Shown here: positions 8,007 to 18,235 of the stretch, one piece after another
Layout of the letters: every line of letters begins with the position of its first letter
Numbering within the stretch: the first letter of the stretch is position 1
Assembly: GCF_000382045.1 (NCBI RefSeq)
Contig: NZ_KB907450.1
Coordinates: forward strand, 820,204-884,203
Direction: 5' to 3'
DNA from: Variovorax atrisoli 110B
GTDB taxonomy: Bacteria; Pseudomonadota; Gammaproteobacteria; Burkholderiales; Burkholderiaceae_C
DNA: 64,000 nucleotides
Notes under the pieces: generated by a model
What the model was told of the DNA's origin: nothing
What the model saw: only the letters and a program-made list of their open reading frames with translations
Database searches by the model: none
Position numbers and translations under genes: made by a program

Positions 8007-8921
8007 TCAGGTCCCGTTGAGCATCGGCATGATCATCCGCACGATGCGGATCGCCGCCGGCGTCAGGATCACCAGCGAGATGCACGGGAAGATGCACAGC
8101 ACCAGCGGCACCAGCATCTTGGTCGGCACCTTGGCCGCGAGCTCCTCTGCACGCACGTGGCGCTTGTGGCGCAGGTCCTCGGAGAACACCCGCAGCGATT
8201 CGCCGATGCTGGTGCCGAAGCGGTCCGCCTGGGTCAGCATGGTCGCGAAGGTGCCGATCTCGTCCACGCCGGTGCGCAGCGCCAGGTTGCGCAGCGACTT
8301 CTCGCGGGTGGAGCCGGCGCGCATCTCGAGGTTGGTCCAGTGCAGCTCCTGCGCCAGCGCCGCGCTCTTCACCTGGATTTCCTCCGTGACCTTGGCCAGC
8401 CCGGCATCGAGGCCCAGCCCGGCCTCTACGCACACGAGCATCAGGTCGGCGGCGTCTGGAAAGTTCTCGAATATCTCGCGGCGGCGCGAGCGGATCATCA
8501 GGCGCAGCACCAGGTTGGGCAGGTAGCAGCCGGCCAGCGCCACCACTGCCAGCCACAGCAGCATCACCGTGCTGTCGTCCGCCGCACCCGTCGCCCGCAG
8601 GCCGACGTAGGCCAGCGCGGCGAAGCCCAGCGGCAGCAGCGTCTTCATGCCGAAGTACATGATGTAGGCGTCCGGGTGGCGGATGCCCGCGTTCAGGAAG
8701 CGCACCCGCAGCGGCGAGAGCTCGGCATCGCTGGTGGGCGAAGAGAGCTGCGCGAACGGCCCGACGATCTTGACGGCCTTCTCGGTCCACGCCGACTTGC
8801 CTGCCGGCATGGCCACCGCCTGCAGCCGCTGCTCGGTGCGCGTCGGCGACAGCCAGGCGGCCACTCCGACGATCGCCATCGACACGGCCAGGAAGACGAG
8901 AACGGGAAACAGCATGGTCAT
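8007..8921 (-). CDS. tadC: Tad pilus inner-membrane platform protein TadC
   Basis: A 304-residue type II secretion F-domain protein. An N-terminal membrane helix, a second hydrophobic pair near residues 95-150, a soluble F-domain with the conserved acidic stretch ADLMLVCVEAGLGLDAGL, and C-terminal helices (LVPLVLCIFPCISLVILTPAAI) match TadC. With TadB it forms the inner-membrane platform on which the CpaF ATPase drives Flp pilin assembly. The start is preceded by GGAGAA. It is the last gene of the pilus operon, 12 bases after tadB, and ends 33 bases from the opposing terminator. Confidence 0.9.
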   Translation of the reverse strand: MTMLFPVLVFLAVSMAIVGVAAWLSPTRTEQRLQAVAMPAGKSAWTEKAVKIVGPFAQLSSPTSDAELSPLRVRFLNAGIRHPDAYIMYFGMKTLLPLGFAALAYVGLRATGAADDSTVMLLWLAVVALAGCYLPNLVLRLMIRSRRREIFENFPDAADLMLVCVEAGLGLDAGLAKVTEEIQVKSAALAQELHWTNLEMRAGSTREKSLRNLALRTGVDEIGTFATMLTQADRFGTSIGESLRVFSEDLRHKRHVRAEELAAKVPTKMLVPLVLCIFPCISLVILTPAAIRIVRMIMPMLNGT

Positions 8922-8933
8922 GGTTCTTCTCCT

Positions 8934-9926
8934 TCAGACGCGGATCTTCACGATCTTGCGCAGCAGCACGACGCCAACGAGCATCACCAACAGCATGTAC
9001 TTGATCACCGTCTGCCCGATCGGATCGGTCCACAGCGGCGACATGAATTCGGGGTTGAACACGTTCATGAGCGCCGCCAGCGCGAATGGCATCAGCCCGA
9101 GGATCCAGGCCGACAGCCGCCCTTCCGACGACAGCACCCGCACCCGCGCGAGCAGCTTGAGCCGCTCGCGGATCAACCGGCTGAGGTTGCCCAGCACCTC
9201 CGTCAGGTTGCCGCCCGAATCGCGCTGGATCAGCACCGACACCACGAAGTAGCGCAGGTCGGTCAGCGGCACACGCTCGCTGAGGTTGGTCAGGGCCTGC
9301 TGCAGCGACACGCCGAAGTTCACCTCGTCGGCGACCATGCGGAACTCGCCGGCGATGGGCTCGGCCATCTCCTCGCCGATCATCTGGATGCCGCTGGCGA
9401 ACGAGTGCCCCGCGCGCAGCGCCCGCGTGACGAGGTCCAGCGCCTCGGGAAGCTGCTTTTCCAGCCGCGTCAGCCGGCGGCTGCGCTGGTTCTGCAGGTA
9501 GAGCAGCGGCAGTATCGCCAGGCAGCCTCCCACCACCAGCCCGACCAGGAGCGACTGGTGCACGATCACCATCGATGCGAAGAAGCCGAGCACGCCCAGC
9601 ACGCACGACACCAGCAGGAAGCTGGAAACAGTCCATTCCAGCCCCGCCTGCAGGATGAAGCGGTCCAGCATGTGCGCGCGCGGCAGCGTCAGCAGCAGGC
9701 GCTGCATCCACGGCACCTCGCTGAGCATGCGCTCCTTGGCCAGGTGGGCCTGCGGCGTGCGGTCGACCGCGGCGGAGAACGCCTGCAGCCGCTTCTCGAT
9801 CTTGCGCGCTTCGGGCCCCTTGTAGGAGCGCCACAGCATGTAGAGCCCCTCCAGCATGAGCAGCACGGTCACGAACACCAGCACGGTGACGGTGATGAGG
9901 GTGTTGCCCCCCAGGTTGTTGAGCAT
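8934..9926 (-). CDS. tadB: Tad pilus inner-membrane platform protein TadB
   Basis: A 330-residue type II secretion F-domain protein. An N-terminal membrane helix (residues ~8-30), a helix pair around 100-145, a soluble F-domain with EALDLVTRALRAGHSFASGI and the DSGGNLTEVL motif, then C-terminal helices. This is the usual TadB layout. AGGAGG lies six bases before the ATG. It sits between cpaF and tadC, as in most tad loci, and is expected to form the platform complex with TadC and contact the ATPase. Confidence 0.9.
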   Translation of the reverse strand: MLNNLGGNTLITVTVLVFVTVLLMLEGLYMLWRSYKGPEARKIEKRLQAFSAAVDRTPQAHLAKERMLSEVPWMQRLLLTLPRAHMLDRFILQAGLEWTVSSFLLVSCVLGVLGFFASMVIVHQSLLVGLVVGGCLAILPLLYLQNQRSRRLTRLEKQLPEALDLVTRALRAGHSFASGIQMIGEEMAEPIAGEFRMVADEVNFGVSLQQALTNLSERVPLTDLRYFVVSVLIQRDSGGNLTEVLGNLSRLIRERLKLLARVRVLSSEGRLSAWILGLMPFALAALMNVFNPEFMSPLWTDPIGQTVIKYMLLVMLVGVVLLRKIVKIRV

Positions 9927-9955
9927 GATGGCCTCCTGTTGCTTGCCTGGTCAGG

Positions 9956-11326
<1,371 letters not shown>

Positions 11327-11367
11327 GGGGACCTGCCTTGCTATTGAATGGGTTGGGCGATGCGCGC

Positions 11368-12519
11368 TCAGGCGCGGCGGAACAGCCGCCCGATGAAGCC
11401 GGGCGCCGCCTCCTGGCGCGGGCTGAGCGAGTGGGCGATGTCGGCGAGCTTCCTGGCCAGAGCGCTGCCGCGCGACAACTCGGCCAGCGGCACGCCGCGA
11501 TTGATGGACGCATCCACGTCCTTGCCGCCGTCGGGCACGATCGTGAGCGTCGCGCCCACCAGCGAGCGCCGCATGTCCGACAGGCCGATCTCGCCTCCGC
11601 CCGCGCTGCGGTTCACCAGCAGTTCGACCTTGCCGGGCTGGTAGCCCAGCGACTTGAAGACGTGCATCAGCCGCGTCACGTTGCGGATGTGCGGCAGGCT
11701 GGGCTGCAGCACCGGGAAGATGCGGTCGGCCCGGTCCAGCACGCGGATCGAGAGCGTGTCGATGCGCGGGCCCAGGTCGAAGATCACGAAGTCGTACACG
11801 CCCAGCGCGATGTGCAGGATCGCGTCGATGTGCTCGGCCTTCACGTCCATCGCGCGCGAGATGTCCTCTGGCGCCGCGAGCACGGCGAAGGTCGGCGACA
11901 CGCGCACCACGCTCGCGGCCAGCAGCGAGGCGTCGAGCCGGCCGATGTCGCGGGCCACGTCCGCCATCGTCGAGGTCGGACGCAGGTCGCTCACGTACGA
12001 CAGCGCATCGCCGAACTGCAGGTTCAGGTCCACCAGCAGCACCGAGCGCTCCTTCGAGAGCTGGTGCGCGATGTTGGTCGCCAGGAAGGTCGAGCCGCTG
12101 CCGCCCTTGCACGGCATGAAGGCCACCACCTGCCCTGGCACGCGTGCCTGTGCACCGGCCATCTTGTGCGCGATGCGCTCCACGGCCGCCTCCAGCGCGG
12201 CCGTGTCGGCGGGCGACGGCAGCACCTCGCGCACGCCCGCGCGCATCGCGTGGATCAGGAATTCGGGCGTCTGCATCGCGCACAGCAGCACCACCGCGAT
12301 CGACGGATGCTGCAGCGTGAGCTTCTCGACCAGGTTGAGCTCCTGCGGGTCGCAGCACATGCCGTCGACCAGCAGGAGATCGGGCGAGGCCTTGTCGACG
12401 ACCCACTGCATCCGGCTCTTGCCGCCTTCGAACAGCGACACGGTGTGCGAGCGCGCCTCCAGCACCTTGCGCATGTCCTGCAGGTGGTTGGCGTTGGGGG
12501 AGATGATGGCGATCTTCAT
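11368..12519 (-). CDS. cpaE: Tad pilus localisation protein CpaE/TadZ
   Basis: A 383-residue protein with an N-terminal atypical receiver domain (residues ~1-125; [11 protein letters not shown] occupies the phospho-acceptor region) and a ParA/MinD-like ATPase domain. The P-loop is deviant, [13 protein letters not shown], lacking the second Lys of a canonical GKT motif, as is common in TadZ/Cpa[15 protein letters not shown] and [13 protein letters not shown] are the other nucleotide-site motifs. Family members position the pilus machinery at the pole. It lies between the TadE-like genes and cpaF. Confidence 0.88.
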   Translation of the reverse strand: MKIAIISPNANHLQDMRKVLEARSHTVSLFEGGKSRMQWVVDKASPDLLLVDGMCCDPQELNLVEKLTLQHPSIAVVLLCAMQTPEFLIHAMRAGVREVLPSPADTAALEAAVERIAHKMAGAQARVPGQVVAFMPCKGGSGSTFLATNIAHQLSKERSVLLVDLNLQFGDALSYVSDLRPTSTMADVARDIGRLDASLLAASVVRVSPTFAVLAAPEDISRAMDVKAEHIDAILHIALGVYDFVIFDLGPRIDTLSIRVLDRADRIFPVLQPSLPHIRNVTRLMHVFKSLGYQPGKVELLVNRSAGGGEIGLSDMRRSLVGATLTIVPDGGKDVDASINRGVPLAELSRGSALARKLADIAHSLSPRQEAAPGFIGRLFRRA

Positions 12520-12542
12520 GGTCTTGTCCGTTGCGTTGATGG

Positions 12543-12983
12543 CTAGGAACAGATGGCCGCGCTGTTCGGGTCCTTGCGCATGACCTCGCGCGGCAGGTAG
12601 GTCGAGAAGCCCGGCATCGGGATCAGAGGCGCCGTGGCGCCCGAGATGGGCGAGATCCACTGGTAGTTGAGCCCCGTGATGCTCACGGTCACGCCCTGGC
12701 ATGTCGCGGCCGTGCAGCCCGAGGGCGACCACGCCACCGACACCGTGCTGATCTGCGGCAGCAGCGCCTTCATGCGCGCGAGCACCAGCGCCTGCTGGGT
12801 GGTGTCGTCGCACACCACCGCGTACCGGGCCCCTGCCCGCGTCGCTTCCTGCGCCGCGCTCCAGGTGAAGAGCATGCGCGCGAAGTCCACGATGCCCAGC
12901 GTGAACATGAGGAAGACGATCAGGCCCAGCGCGAACTCGACCGTGGTCGCGCCGCCGAGCCGGCGGTTCTGGCTGCGTCTCAT
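12543..12983 (-). CDS. TadE-like pseudopilin
   Basis: A 146-residue TadE-family protein. A short basic N-terminus leads to [18 protein letters not shown], a prepilin-like Glu followed by a hydrophobic helix, then a soluble periplasmic domain with four Cys ([19 protein letters not shown]). TadE/TadF pseudopilins are processed by the Tad prepilin peptidase and are needed for pilus assembly. Its ATG overlaps the stop of the upstream TadE-like gene (ATGA at 12980-12983), so the two are translationally coupled and may form a heteromer. Confidence 0.85.
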   Translation of the reverse strand: MRRSQNRRLGGATTVEFALGLIVFLMFTLGIVDFARMLFTWSAAQEATRAGARYAVVCDDTTQQALVLARMKALLPQISTVSVAWSPSGCTAATCQGVTVSITGLNYQWISPISGATAPLIPMPGFSTYLPREVMRKDPNSAAICS

Positions 12984-13441
12984 GATGCGGCCCTCATGCT
13001 GGCGGTGATGTCGCTGAAGGAGATGTTGCCGCTCGCATTGGCGAAGACCACGCCGAACACCGAGGGGAACATCGAATGGAAGGTGTAGCCGGTCACTCGG
13101 ATCGTGACCGTGGTGATGATCGGCGCGGCGCCTGCCGACTGCCAGGTGCAGCAGGTGCCCGCCGGCACGTTCGCCAGGCTCAGCCCGCGCGCCAGCGGCG
13201 AGCCGGTGCCTGCGGTGTTGCCGTAGACCACCAGGTTGCGCGCTTCGGTGATCTTCGTGCCCGGCGTCTGCACCGACAGGTAGCGCACCGCGTCGCGCGT
13301 CGACTTGACCACCGCGTTGTACTCGTACATCGCGCGGCCGAACTCGGTGGTGATGAAGGTCAGCAACAGCAGCATCGGAATGATCAGCGCGAGCTCGACC
13401 AGCGCAACGCCTTGCTGAGTGCGACGGGATGGCTGCTTCAT
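12980..13441 (-). CDS. TadE/TadF-like pseudopilin
   Basis: A 153-residue TadE-family protein. The N-terminus reads RRTQQGVALVELALIIPMLL: Gly before the cleavage position, Glu at +5 and a hydrophobic helix, typical of TadE/TadF. The rest is a periplasmic domain with the FGRAMYEYNAVVKSTRDAVRYLS segment described in pieces (AMYEYN, TRDAVRYL) usual for TadE. AAGGGG precedes the ATG. It is coupled to the next pseudopilin gene by a 4-base overlap. Whether it is strictly TadE or TadF cannot be decided by eye. Confidence 0.83.
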   Translation of the reverse strand: MKQPSRRTQQGVALVELALIIPMLLLLTFITTEFGRAMYEYNAVVKSTRDAVRYLSVQTPGTKITEARNLVVYGNTAGTGSPLARGLSLANVPAGTCCTWQSAGAAPIITTVTIRVTGYTFHSMFPSVFGVVFANASGNISFSDITASMRAAS

Positions 13442-13480
13442 GGCATGCGCCCCTTTCTTGCGTTCTCTTCGCTTCTCATC

Positions 13481-14752
13481 TCATCTCACCAGCACCGGCA
13501 CCAGCGGCCCCGCCGTTCCGCCCGCCAGCCCGCTGGTCGTGCAGGGGCTGCCGGCGGCACCGGCGTTGCCAAGGAATTCCAGCTGCACGTCAGTCATCGG
13601 AATGCTCAACGGCTGCAGCATCAGCATGCAGAGGTAGTCGATCACGTGGTTGCCGCCGTCGATGACCGGCACCGTGACGATGCGCCGGTCCATGCCGTAC
13701 TGCATGTGGCCTCCGGCGACGTTGCCCGGCGCGGCCAGCGACTGGAAGCTGTTGAGCGAGAGCCCGGTGATCGACTCGCAGCTGTTCGCGCCCTTCACCT
13801 TGGTGCCCGTGTCGGCGCACGAAGCGAAGGCAGCGCGCTTGGTCACGAAATTCTGGGCAGTCGGGCCCGCGCCGGCACCTGGGGCGCCGTTGTACGCGTT
13901 GAACTGCGCGGGCCAGTTGAGCGAGGTGTAGGCGTAGCCGGTGTAGTCGGGCCGCGCCGTGCTCGGGTCGCTCGTGTTCTTGTAGATGCCGAAGCGCTGG
14001 TTCCACACGTCGGCCACCGAGGTCTGCACACCCGGGGTGCCGACCGTGTCGCCCACCTTTGCGCCGCAGCGGCCATTGAGTTCGGCGGAGGTTTCGGAGG
14101 CGCTGTTGCTGCCGTCCAGGTTGGCCCAGCCGATCTGCCCGCCGGTGGCGGCGTTCTGCGCCATGATGAGCGTCACCCATTCGCCCACGGCGAAGCCGTA
14201 GTTGGGTGCCGTGCCGCCGGTCTTGGGCTTCGCGGCCACCGGGATGGGGCATGCGGACTGCGCGCTCGCACGGGTGGCGACCGCGCTTGCGATGACGCTG
14301 CGGGTGGCAGGGTTGCCGGCCGCGTTGCCCGTGAAGGCGCCCATGGCCTTCATGAGCCAGATGTTGATGCCGGGTTGCGTGTGCGCGCACTGGGCATAGC
14401 GCGCCAATGCCGGCGTGGTCGTCACTGCATAGGAGGCGTCGCGGAAGGTGATGTCGCTCGCAACGATCTGGCCCTTCCCGCTCCAGTTGCTCGATTGCAT
14501 GTTCACGCCGTTCGCGTTGCCGGCGACCTGGCCCGCACTCGTCGCCCGGGTGATCGCCGTGCCCTGCCCGTCGAGCTCGCGCGCGGCGGACAGGGCGCAG
14601 CTGTCTACAGCTGTCTGCAGCTCGGTCTTGACCACGAACAGGTGCCCGAAGTCCAGGGCGATGCCCATGAACCCCATCAGGAACAGCAGGATCAGCGCGG
14701 CTGTGACGATCATCGCGCCGCGCTGGCGGCGAAGAGAACGGCGGACATGCAT
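13481..14752 (-). CDS. tadG: TadG-like pilus-associated protein
   Basis: A 423-residue protein. The N-terminus has a basic stretch, RQRGAMIVTAALILLFLMG (a TadG/vWA-type membrane anchor resembling a prepilin), then ALDFGHLFVVKTELQTAVDS, the conserved TadG-N module. The remainder is a large periplasmic domain with several Cys pairs, ending in an Ala/Gly-rich tail. TadG proteins are minor components needed for adhesion or pilus function in several species. It is 42 bases downstream of the second Flp pilin gene. Confidence 0.82.
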   Translation of the reverse strand: MHVRRSLRRQRGAMIVTAALILLFLMGFMGIALDFGHLFVVKTELQTAVDSCALSAARELDGQGTAITRATSAGQVAGNANGVNMQSSNWSGKGQIVASDITFRDASYAVTTTPALARYAQCAHTQPGINIWLMKAMGAFTGNAAGNPATRSVIASAVATRASAQSACPIPVAAKPKTGGTAPNYGFAVGEWVTLIMAQNAATGGQIGWANLDGSNSASETSAELNGRCGAKVGDTVGTPGVQTSVADVWNQRFGIYKNTSDPSTARPDYTGYAYTSLNWPAQFNAYNGAPGAGAGPTAQNFVTKRAAFASCADTGTKVKGANSCESITGLSLNSFQSLAAPGNVAGGHMQYGMDRRIVTVPVIDGGNHVIDYLCMLMLQPLSIPMTDVQLEFLGNAGAAGSPCTTSGLAGGTAGPLVPVLVR

Positions 14753-14794
14753 GATCGGCTCCTGTGCAACAGAGGTGGTCCGGCAGACACGGGC

Positions 14795-14971
14795 TCAGGT
14801 GCAGCCCGTGCCATCGAGACAGTTGGCGACGCGGGTAATGAACGAGCTGAAGCTGTTGCCCGTCGTCAGAACCTGCAGCGCGACAACCAGCGCGATGGAG
14901 ACGACAGCAATGATCAGCGCGTACTCGACTATCTGCGCGCCGCTCTCGTCTTTCAGAAATGACTTCAACAT
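14795..14971 (-). CDS. flp: Flp pilin, second copy
   Basis: A 58-residue Flp/Fap-type pilin. ATG at 14971; GGAG precedes it. The leader MLKSFLKDESG is followed by the processed helix AQIVEYALIIAVVSIALVVA, with the Gly before the cleavage site, Glu at +5 and Tyr at +6 required by the Tad prepilin peptidase. The C-terminus has two Cys (NCLDGTGCT), probably a disulphide loop. It is nearly identical in the helix to the pilin gene 91 bases upstream, a tandem duplication. Between the two lies a strong hairpin (15025-15051). Confidence 0.92.
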   Translation of the reverse strand: MLKSFLKDESGAQIVEYALIIAVVSIALVVALQVLTTGNSFSSFITRVANCLDGTGCT

Positions 14972-15024
14972 GGGACTACTCCTTTTCCATGCGGGAAAGA
15001 ATGCGAACGCAGCAGCTGGCGTAC

Positions 15025-15051
15025 AGCGAGCCGGGCCTGGCCCGGCTCGCT
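15025..15051 (-). promoter_or_regulatory. Hairpin between the two Flp pilin genes
   Basis: AGCGAGCCGGGCC (15025-15037) and GGCCCGGCTCGCT (15039-15051) form a perfect 13-bp inverted repeat around one base. In RNA this would fold as about an 11-bp stem with a small loop. No U-run follows on the minus strand, so it is more likely a 3' stabiliser or partial attenuator for the first pilin message than a full terminator. Confidence 0.75.
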
Positions 15052-15062
15052 CGCCCTGCGGC

Positions 15063-15272
15063 TTACGAGCAGGTGGCCGTGGTGAGGCAGTTCGTCACGC
15101 GGGTGATGAACGACGTGAAGCCGCCGTTGTTCGCCGTGAGGCCCTTCAGCGCGACGACCAGGGCGATCGAGACGACCGCGATGATCAGCGCGTATTCGAC
15201 GACCTGGGCGCCCTCTTCTTCGCGCAGGAAGTTCTGGGTCGATTGGCCGATGGCCTTGAAAAGGTTTTGCAT
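15063..15272 (-). CDS. flp: Flp pilin, first and probably major copy
   Basis: A 69-residue Flp pilin. Start at 15272 (MQNLFKAIGQS), supported by AAAGGA eight bases upstream; an in-frame upstream start lacks such a site. The leader ends REEEG and the mature helix begins AQVVEYALIIAVVSIALVVA with the Gly/Glu/Tyr processing motif. Two Cys near the C-terminus (NCLTTATCS) match the second copy. The 145-base gap upstream is the largest inside the operon and could hold its own promoter. The hairpin downstream would favour high abundance of this message. Confidence 0.93.
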   Translation of the reverse strand: MQNLFKAIGQSTQNFLREEEGAQVVEYALIIAVVSIALVVALKGLTANNGGFTSFITRVTNCLTTATCS

Positions 15273-15417
15273 GATTCGTTCCTTTCGATGTTTGAACGGT
15301 TGGGGATCAGGTTCGAGAAAACATGGATAGGGAAGAAAGTTCGTTTCGATTCGTGTCACTCTCCTTTCCGCGTGAGTCCCGAGGAAGCGGGCCTGGCCGA
15401 TGCAACATGTGCGTGCA

Positions 15418-15717
15418 TCACTTCGAGCTCCCTGCTCCTTGTCCGCCGATCTGGCCGCCGATGTTGATGACGTTCACCGCAGGCGGCGGCGTCTTGTACG
15501 ACTCGTGGTACTGGTTCATCGCCTCGCGCGCGGCGCGGCCGTCCATGCCCACGGCGGGGTCGTTGCTCTTGCCGGCGTCGGGGTTGATGGTCATCTTCCG
15601 TTTCGCGTCGCGCACCGCGTCGCCGAAGCGGGCGTCGTAGTTGGGCGTGACGTGCGAGCAGCCGGCGCCCAGGAGGCACACGAGCGCAACGGTGGTCGTT
15701 CTGGCGATGGTGAACAT
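15418..15717 (-). CDS. Small Tad-locus lipoprotein
   Basis: A 99-residue putative lipoprotein. I start it at the ATG at 15717 because GAGGAG lies seven bases before it; a GTG at 15732 overlaps that site. Signal sequence with lipobox LLGAGC. The mature part is hydrophilic (NYDARFGDAVRDAKRKMTIN and a Gly-rich tail) with the phrase MDGRAAREAMNQYHESY. Similar small lipoproteins often follow the secretin gene in beta-proteobacterial tad loci and may act as a pilotin or periplasmic accessory. It follows cpaC by 11 bases. Confidence 0.8.
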   Translation of the reverse strand: MFTIARTTTVALVCLLGAGCSHVTPNYDARFGDAVRDAKRKMTINPDAGKSNDPAVGMDGRAAREAMNQYHESYKTPPPAVNVINIGGQIGGQGAGSSK

Positions 15718-15728
15718 GACGGTGCTCC

Positions 15729-17279
15729 TCACTTGGGTTCGCTGTCGGGGGCGGCCGGGGCCGGGGTGGAGCTTTCGAGTGCTCCGTTGAGATAGACCTC
15801 GGCGCGGCTGGGCACCACGTGGTTGTCCGTCGGCACCCGCGGCGCTTCGGCCAGCGGTTTCACCATGCGCGGCGTGATGACGAACATCAGCTCGGTCTGC
15901 TCGTTCTGGAACTCGGTGCTGCGGAACAGCGCGCCCATCACGGGCACCTCGCCCAGTCCGGGAAAGCGCTTGATCGACTCCGTCACGTTGGCCTTGATGA
16001 GCCCGGCGATGACGAAGCTCTGCCCGTCGTTGAGCTGCACGGTGGTGTCTGCGCGCCGCACCGTGAGCGAAGGCAGCACCGCCGTGACGCCGCCGACCGT
16101 GGTGAAGGGAGACCCGGTCTGCGACAGGTCCGACACCTCGGACACCATCTTCAGGTTGACCCGGTTGCCATTGAGCACCGTGGGCGTGAACTTGACCCCG
16201 ATGCCGAACTCCTTCTCCTCCAGCGTGATGTTGGTGCCACCGCCGCCGGCCGCGTTCTGCGCCACCGGAATGAAGATCTTGCCGCCCGACAGGAAGCTCG
16301 CCTGCTGGCCGCTGATGGCCATGATGTTGGGCTCCGCGAGGATGCGCACCAGGCCGTCGTCCTTCTGGCCGTCGATGGTCACCGTACCGCGGCCGATGCG
16401 CAGCGCCTGCACCAGGCCGCCGCCGCCGCTCAGGAAGTTCGAGACCAGCGAGTAGCTGTTCAATCCGCCGCCGCTGGTGCGCGAGAGATTGATGCCGCCG
16501 CCCAGCCTGTCGAGCAGCGACTTGCTCACCTCGGCGATCTTCACCTCGAGCATCACCTGCTGCGGCGTCGCCACGCGCAGCAGGTTCACCACCTTCTTGC
16601 CGTCCGCGCCGTAGGCGGAGGCCAGGCTCATCACGTCGTCGAGCTTGAGCGCGTCGCTGATCTCGCCGGTGAGCACGATCGACTTCTCCGCGCTGCGCAC
16701 CTGGATGCGCCGCTCCTCGGGCATCAGCTCGGCCAGCTTGGCCTGCAGCGCCATCGGGTCGATGGTGACGACCACGTCCTTGATGTAGCAGGTGCCGTCG
16801 GCGCTTTGCAGCACCACGTTCATCGAGCCCGCCTGGCGGCCGCGAAAGAACAGGTCCGTCGGGCTCAGCAGCGTGACGTCGACGTCGGCGATGCCGTCGC
16901 CGTTGCTCGCGTTCGCTGGCGGCGCCGCGACGGGCTGCATGCCCGCGGGCACGGCCGCCATCGCCGCGGCCGGCACCGGTGCGCGGCTCGGCGGCTGCCC
17001 GCTGACCACGATGCGCACCACGCGCGTCTTCAGTGGAATGACGACCGACTTGCCCAGCACGGCCTGCGTGGGCTGGTCGTCGGGAATGATCGCGGTGCAG
17101 CGGCGGGTGCCGTTGGCGGTGCTGCCGGCGACCGCCGGTGGCACCGCGACGATGGCGGTCGCCGGCACGGCGGCCACGGTGGAAGCGGTTGCGGCGGCGG
17201 CCTCTGCAGCCGTGGCGGGAGCCGACACGGTCGCGAGGGTCGCCAGGACGCTGGCGAGTGTTGTGGAGATATGGCGCAC
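15729..17279 (-). CDS. cpaC: Tad pilus outer-membrane secretin
   Basis: A 516-residue RcpA/CpaC secretin. The GTG at 17279 is preceded by GGAGGA and gives a clean signal peptide (ATLATVSAPATA cleavage region). A long Ala-rich N-terminus is followed by a secretin N-domain/BON-like region (IQVRSAEKSIVLTGEI) and the secretin core ending VPVMGALFRSTEFQNEQTEL and MFVITPRMVKPL. It forms the outer-membrane ring through which the Flp pilus exits. Upstream, cpaB is separated by 59 bases. Confidence 0.92.
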   Translation of the reverse strand: MRHISTTLASVLATLATVSAPATAAEAAAATASTVAAVPATAIVAVPPAVAGSTANGTRRCTAIIPDDQPTQAVLGKSVVIPLKTRVVRIVVSGQPPSRAPVPAAAMAAVPAGMQPVAAPPANASNGDGIADVDVTLLSPTDLFFRGRQAGSMNVVLQSADGTCYIKDVVVTIDPMALQAKLAELMPEERRIQVRSAEKSIVLTGEISDALKLDDVMSLASAYGADGKKVVNLLRVATPQQVMLEVKIAEVSKSLLDRLGGGINLSRTSGGGLNSYSLVSNFLSGGGGLVQALRIGRGTVTIDGQKDDGLVRILAEPNIMAISGQQASFLSGGKIFIPVAQNAAGGGGTNITLEEKEFGIGVKFTPTVLNGNRVNLKMVSEVSDLSQTGSPFTTVGGVTAVLPSLTVRRADTTVQLNDGQSFVIAGLIKANVTESIKRFPGLGEVPVMGALFRSTEFQNEQTELMFVITPRMVKPLAEAPRVPTDNHVVPSRAEVYLNGALESSTPAPAAPDSEPK

Positions 17280-17338
17280 TTGGTGTTCCTCCTGTCGGTT
17301 CGTGTCGGTCGTTTCGGAGTTGGTCGGGTGCGAGGCGA

Positions 17339-18181
17339 TCAGAAGCAGGTCAGCGAGCGGGCTGCGTTCTGGATCACTTCGACGCAATCTGAAGCGGGTG
17401 CCGCGGGCCCTGCACGCTGGACTCGCGGACGGGCCGAAGCCGGCGCGGGTGCGGTGGCGGCGACCTGCACGATTTCCTTCGCGCCGAAGAGCTGGCCCTT
17501 GGTGATGCCGTCGGTGGCCACCGTGGTCTTGTCCATCTGGTTGCGAAGCACCAGGGACAGCGTGCCCACGCTGCGCGCCAGGTCGAGCTTCTCGGAGTCC
17601 TCGAGCGAGAGCTCCAGCGTGACGGCGCTCACCACCTTCGGCTTGGTGTCGTCGCGGTTGGCCTCCTGCGCCACTGCGAGCACCAGCACCTTCTCGAGCA
17701 CGGTCTTGCTGATCTGCAGGGCCTCTTCGCCGCGGCCTTTCTCCTGCTGGGCGTTGACCATCACGTCGACGTAGTTGCCCGGCAGCGCGAAGCCCGCCAC
17801 GCCCACCACATCGTTGACGCGCACCGTCATGGCCCGCTTGCCGGTGGCGATCACCGCCGAGAGCCCGCCCTGGGTACCTACCGGCGCCAGCTTGCCCTCG
17901 ACGATCGCCTCGCCGCGCAGCACGCCGACCTTCACCACGCGCTCGTCGAGCGCCTTGATGTCGCTGAACGCGCCGTTGGGCACCGAGCCGCGGGGCCAGT
18001 CGACCGTGGTGAGCATCTGCGGGTTGACGCGGCTGCCCAGTTCGATGTCGACAGCCGCAACGACGACCTTGTTCGACGCGATGCCGCCCTGCTTCGAGAT
18101 CCATCCCGCCGCATAGACGGCGGCCGCCAGCCCGGTCAGCAGGGCCAGAAGGATCAGCCCGATCGCCTTGATGTTCTTCAT
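17339..18181 (-). CDS. cpaB: Tad pilus assembly protein CpaB/RcpC
   Basis: A 280-residue protein with an N-terminal membrane anchor (residues ~6-28), an SAF-like domain (VVVAAVDIELGSRVNPQML, then GVLRGEAIVEGKLAP) and an RcpC/CpaB core with MTVRVNDVVGVAGFALPGNYVDVM split across the domain. It has a Cys pair near the C-terminus. CpaB proteins are periplasmic components that contact the secretin. GGAGG precedes the ATG. It lies between the prepilin peptidase and the secretin gene. Confidence 0.9.
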   Translation of the reverse strand: MKNIKAIGLILLALLTGLAAAVYAAGWISKQGGIASNKVVVAAVDIELGSRVNPQMLTTVDWPRGSVPNGAFSDIKALDERVVKVGVLRGEAIVEGKLAPVGTQGGLSAVIATGKRAMTVRVNDVVGVAGFALPGNYVDVMVNAQQEKGRGEEALQISKTVLEKVLVLAVAQEANRDDTKPKVVSAVTLELSLEDSEKLDLARSVGTLSLVLRNQMDKTTVATDGITKGQLFGAKEIVQVAATAPAPASARPRVQRAGPAAPASDCVEVIQNAARSLTCF

Positions 18182-18235
18182 GTGAACCTCCGTCGCAGAT
18201 GAATGAAGAGAGGGTGTAAAGAGAAGAAGGAGCGG

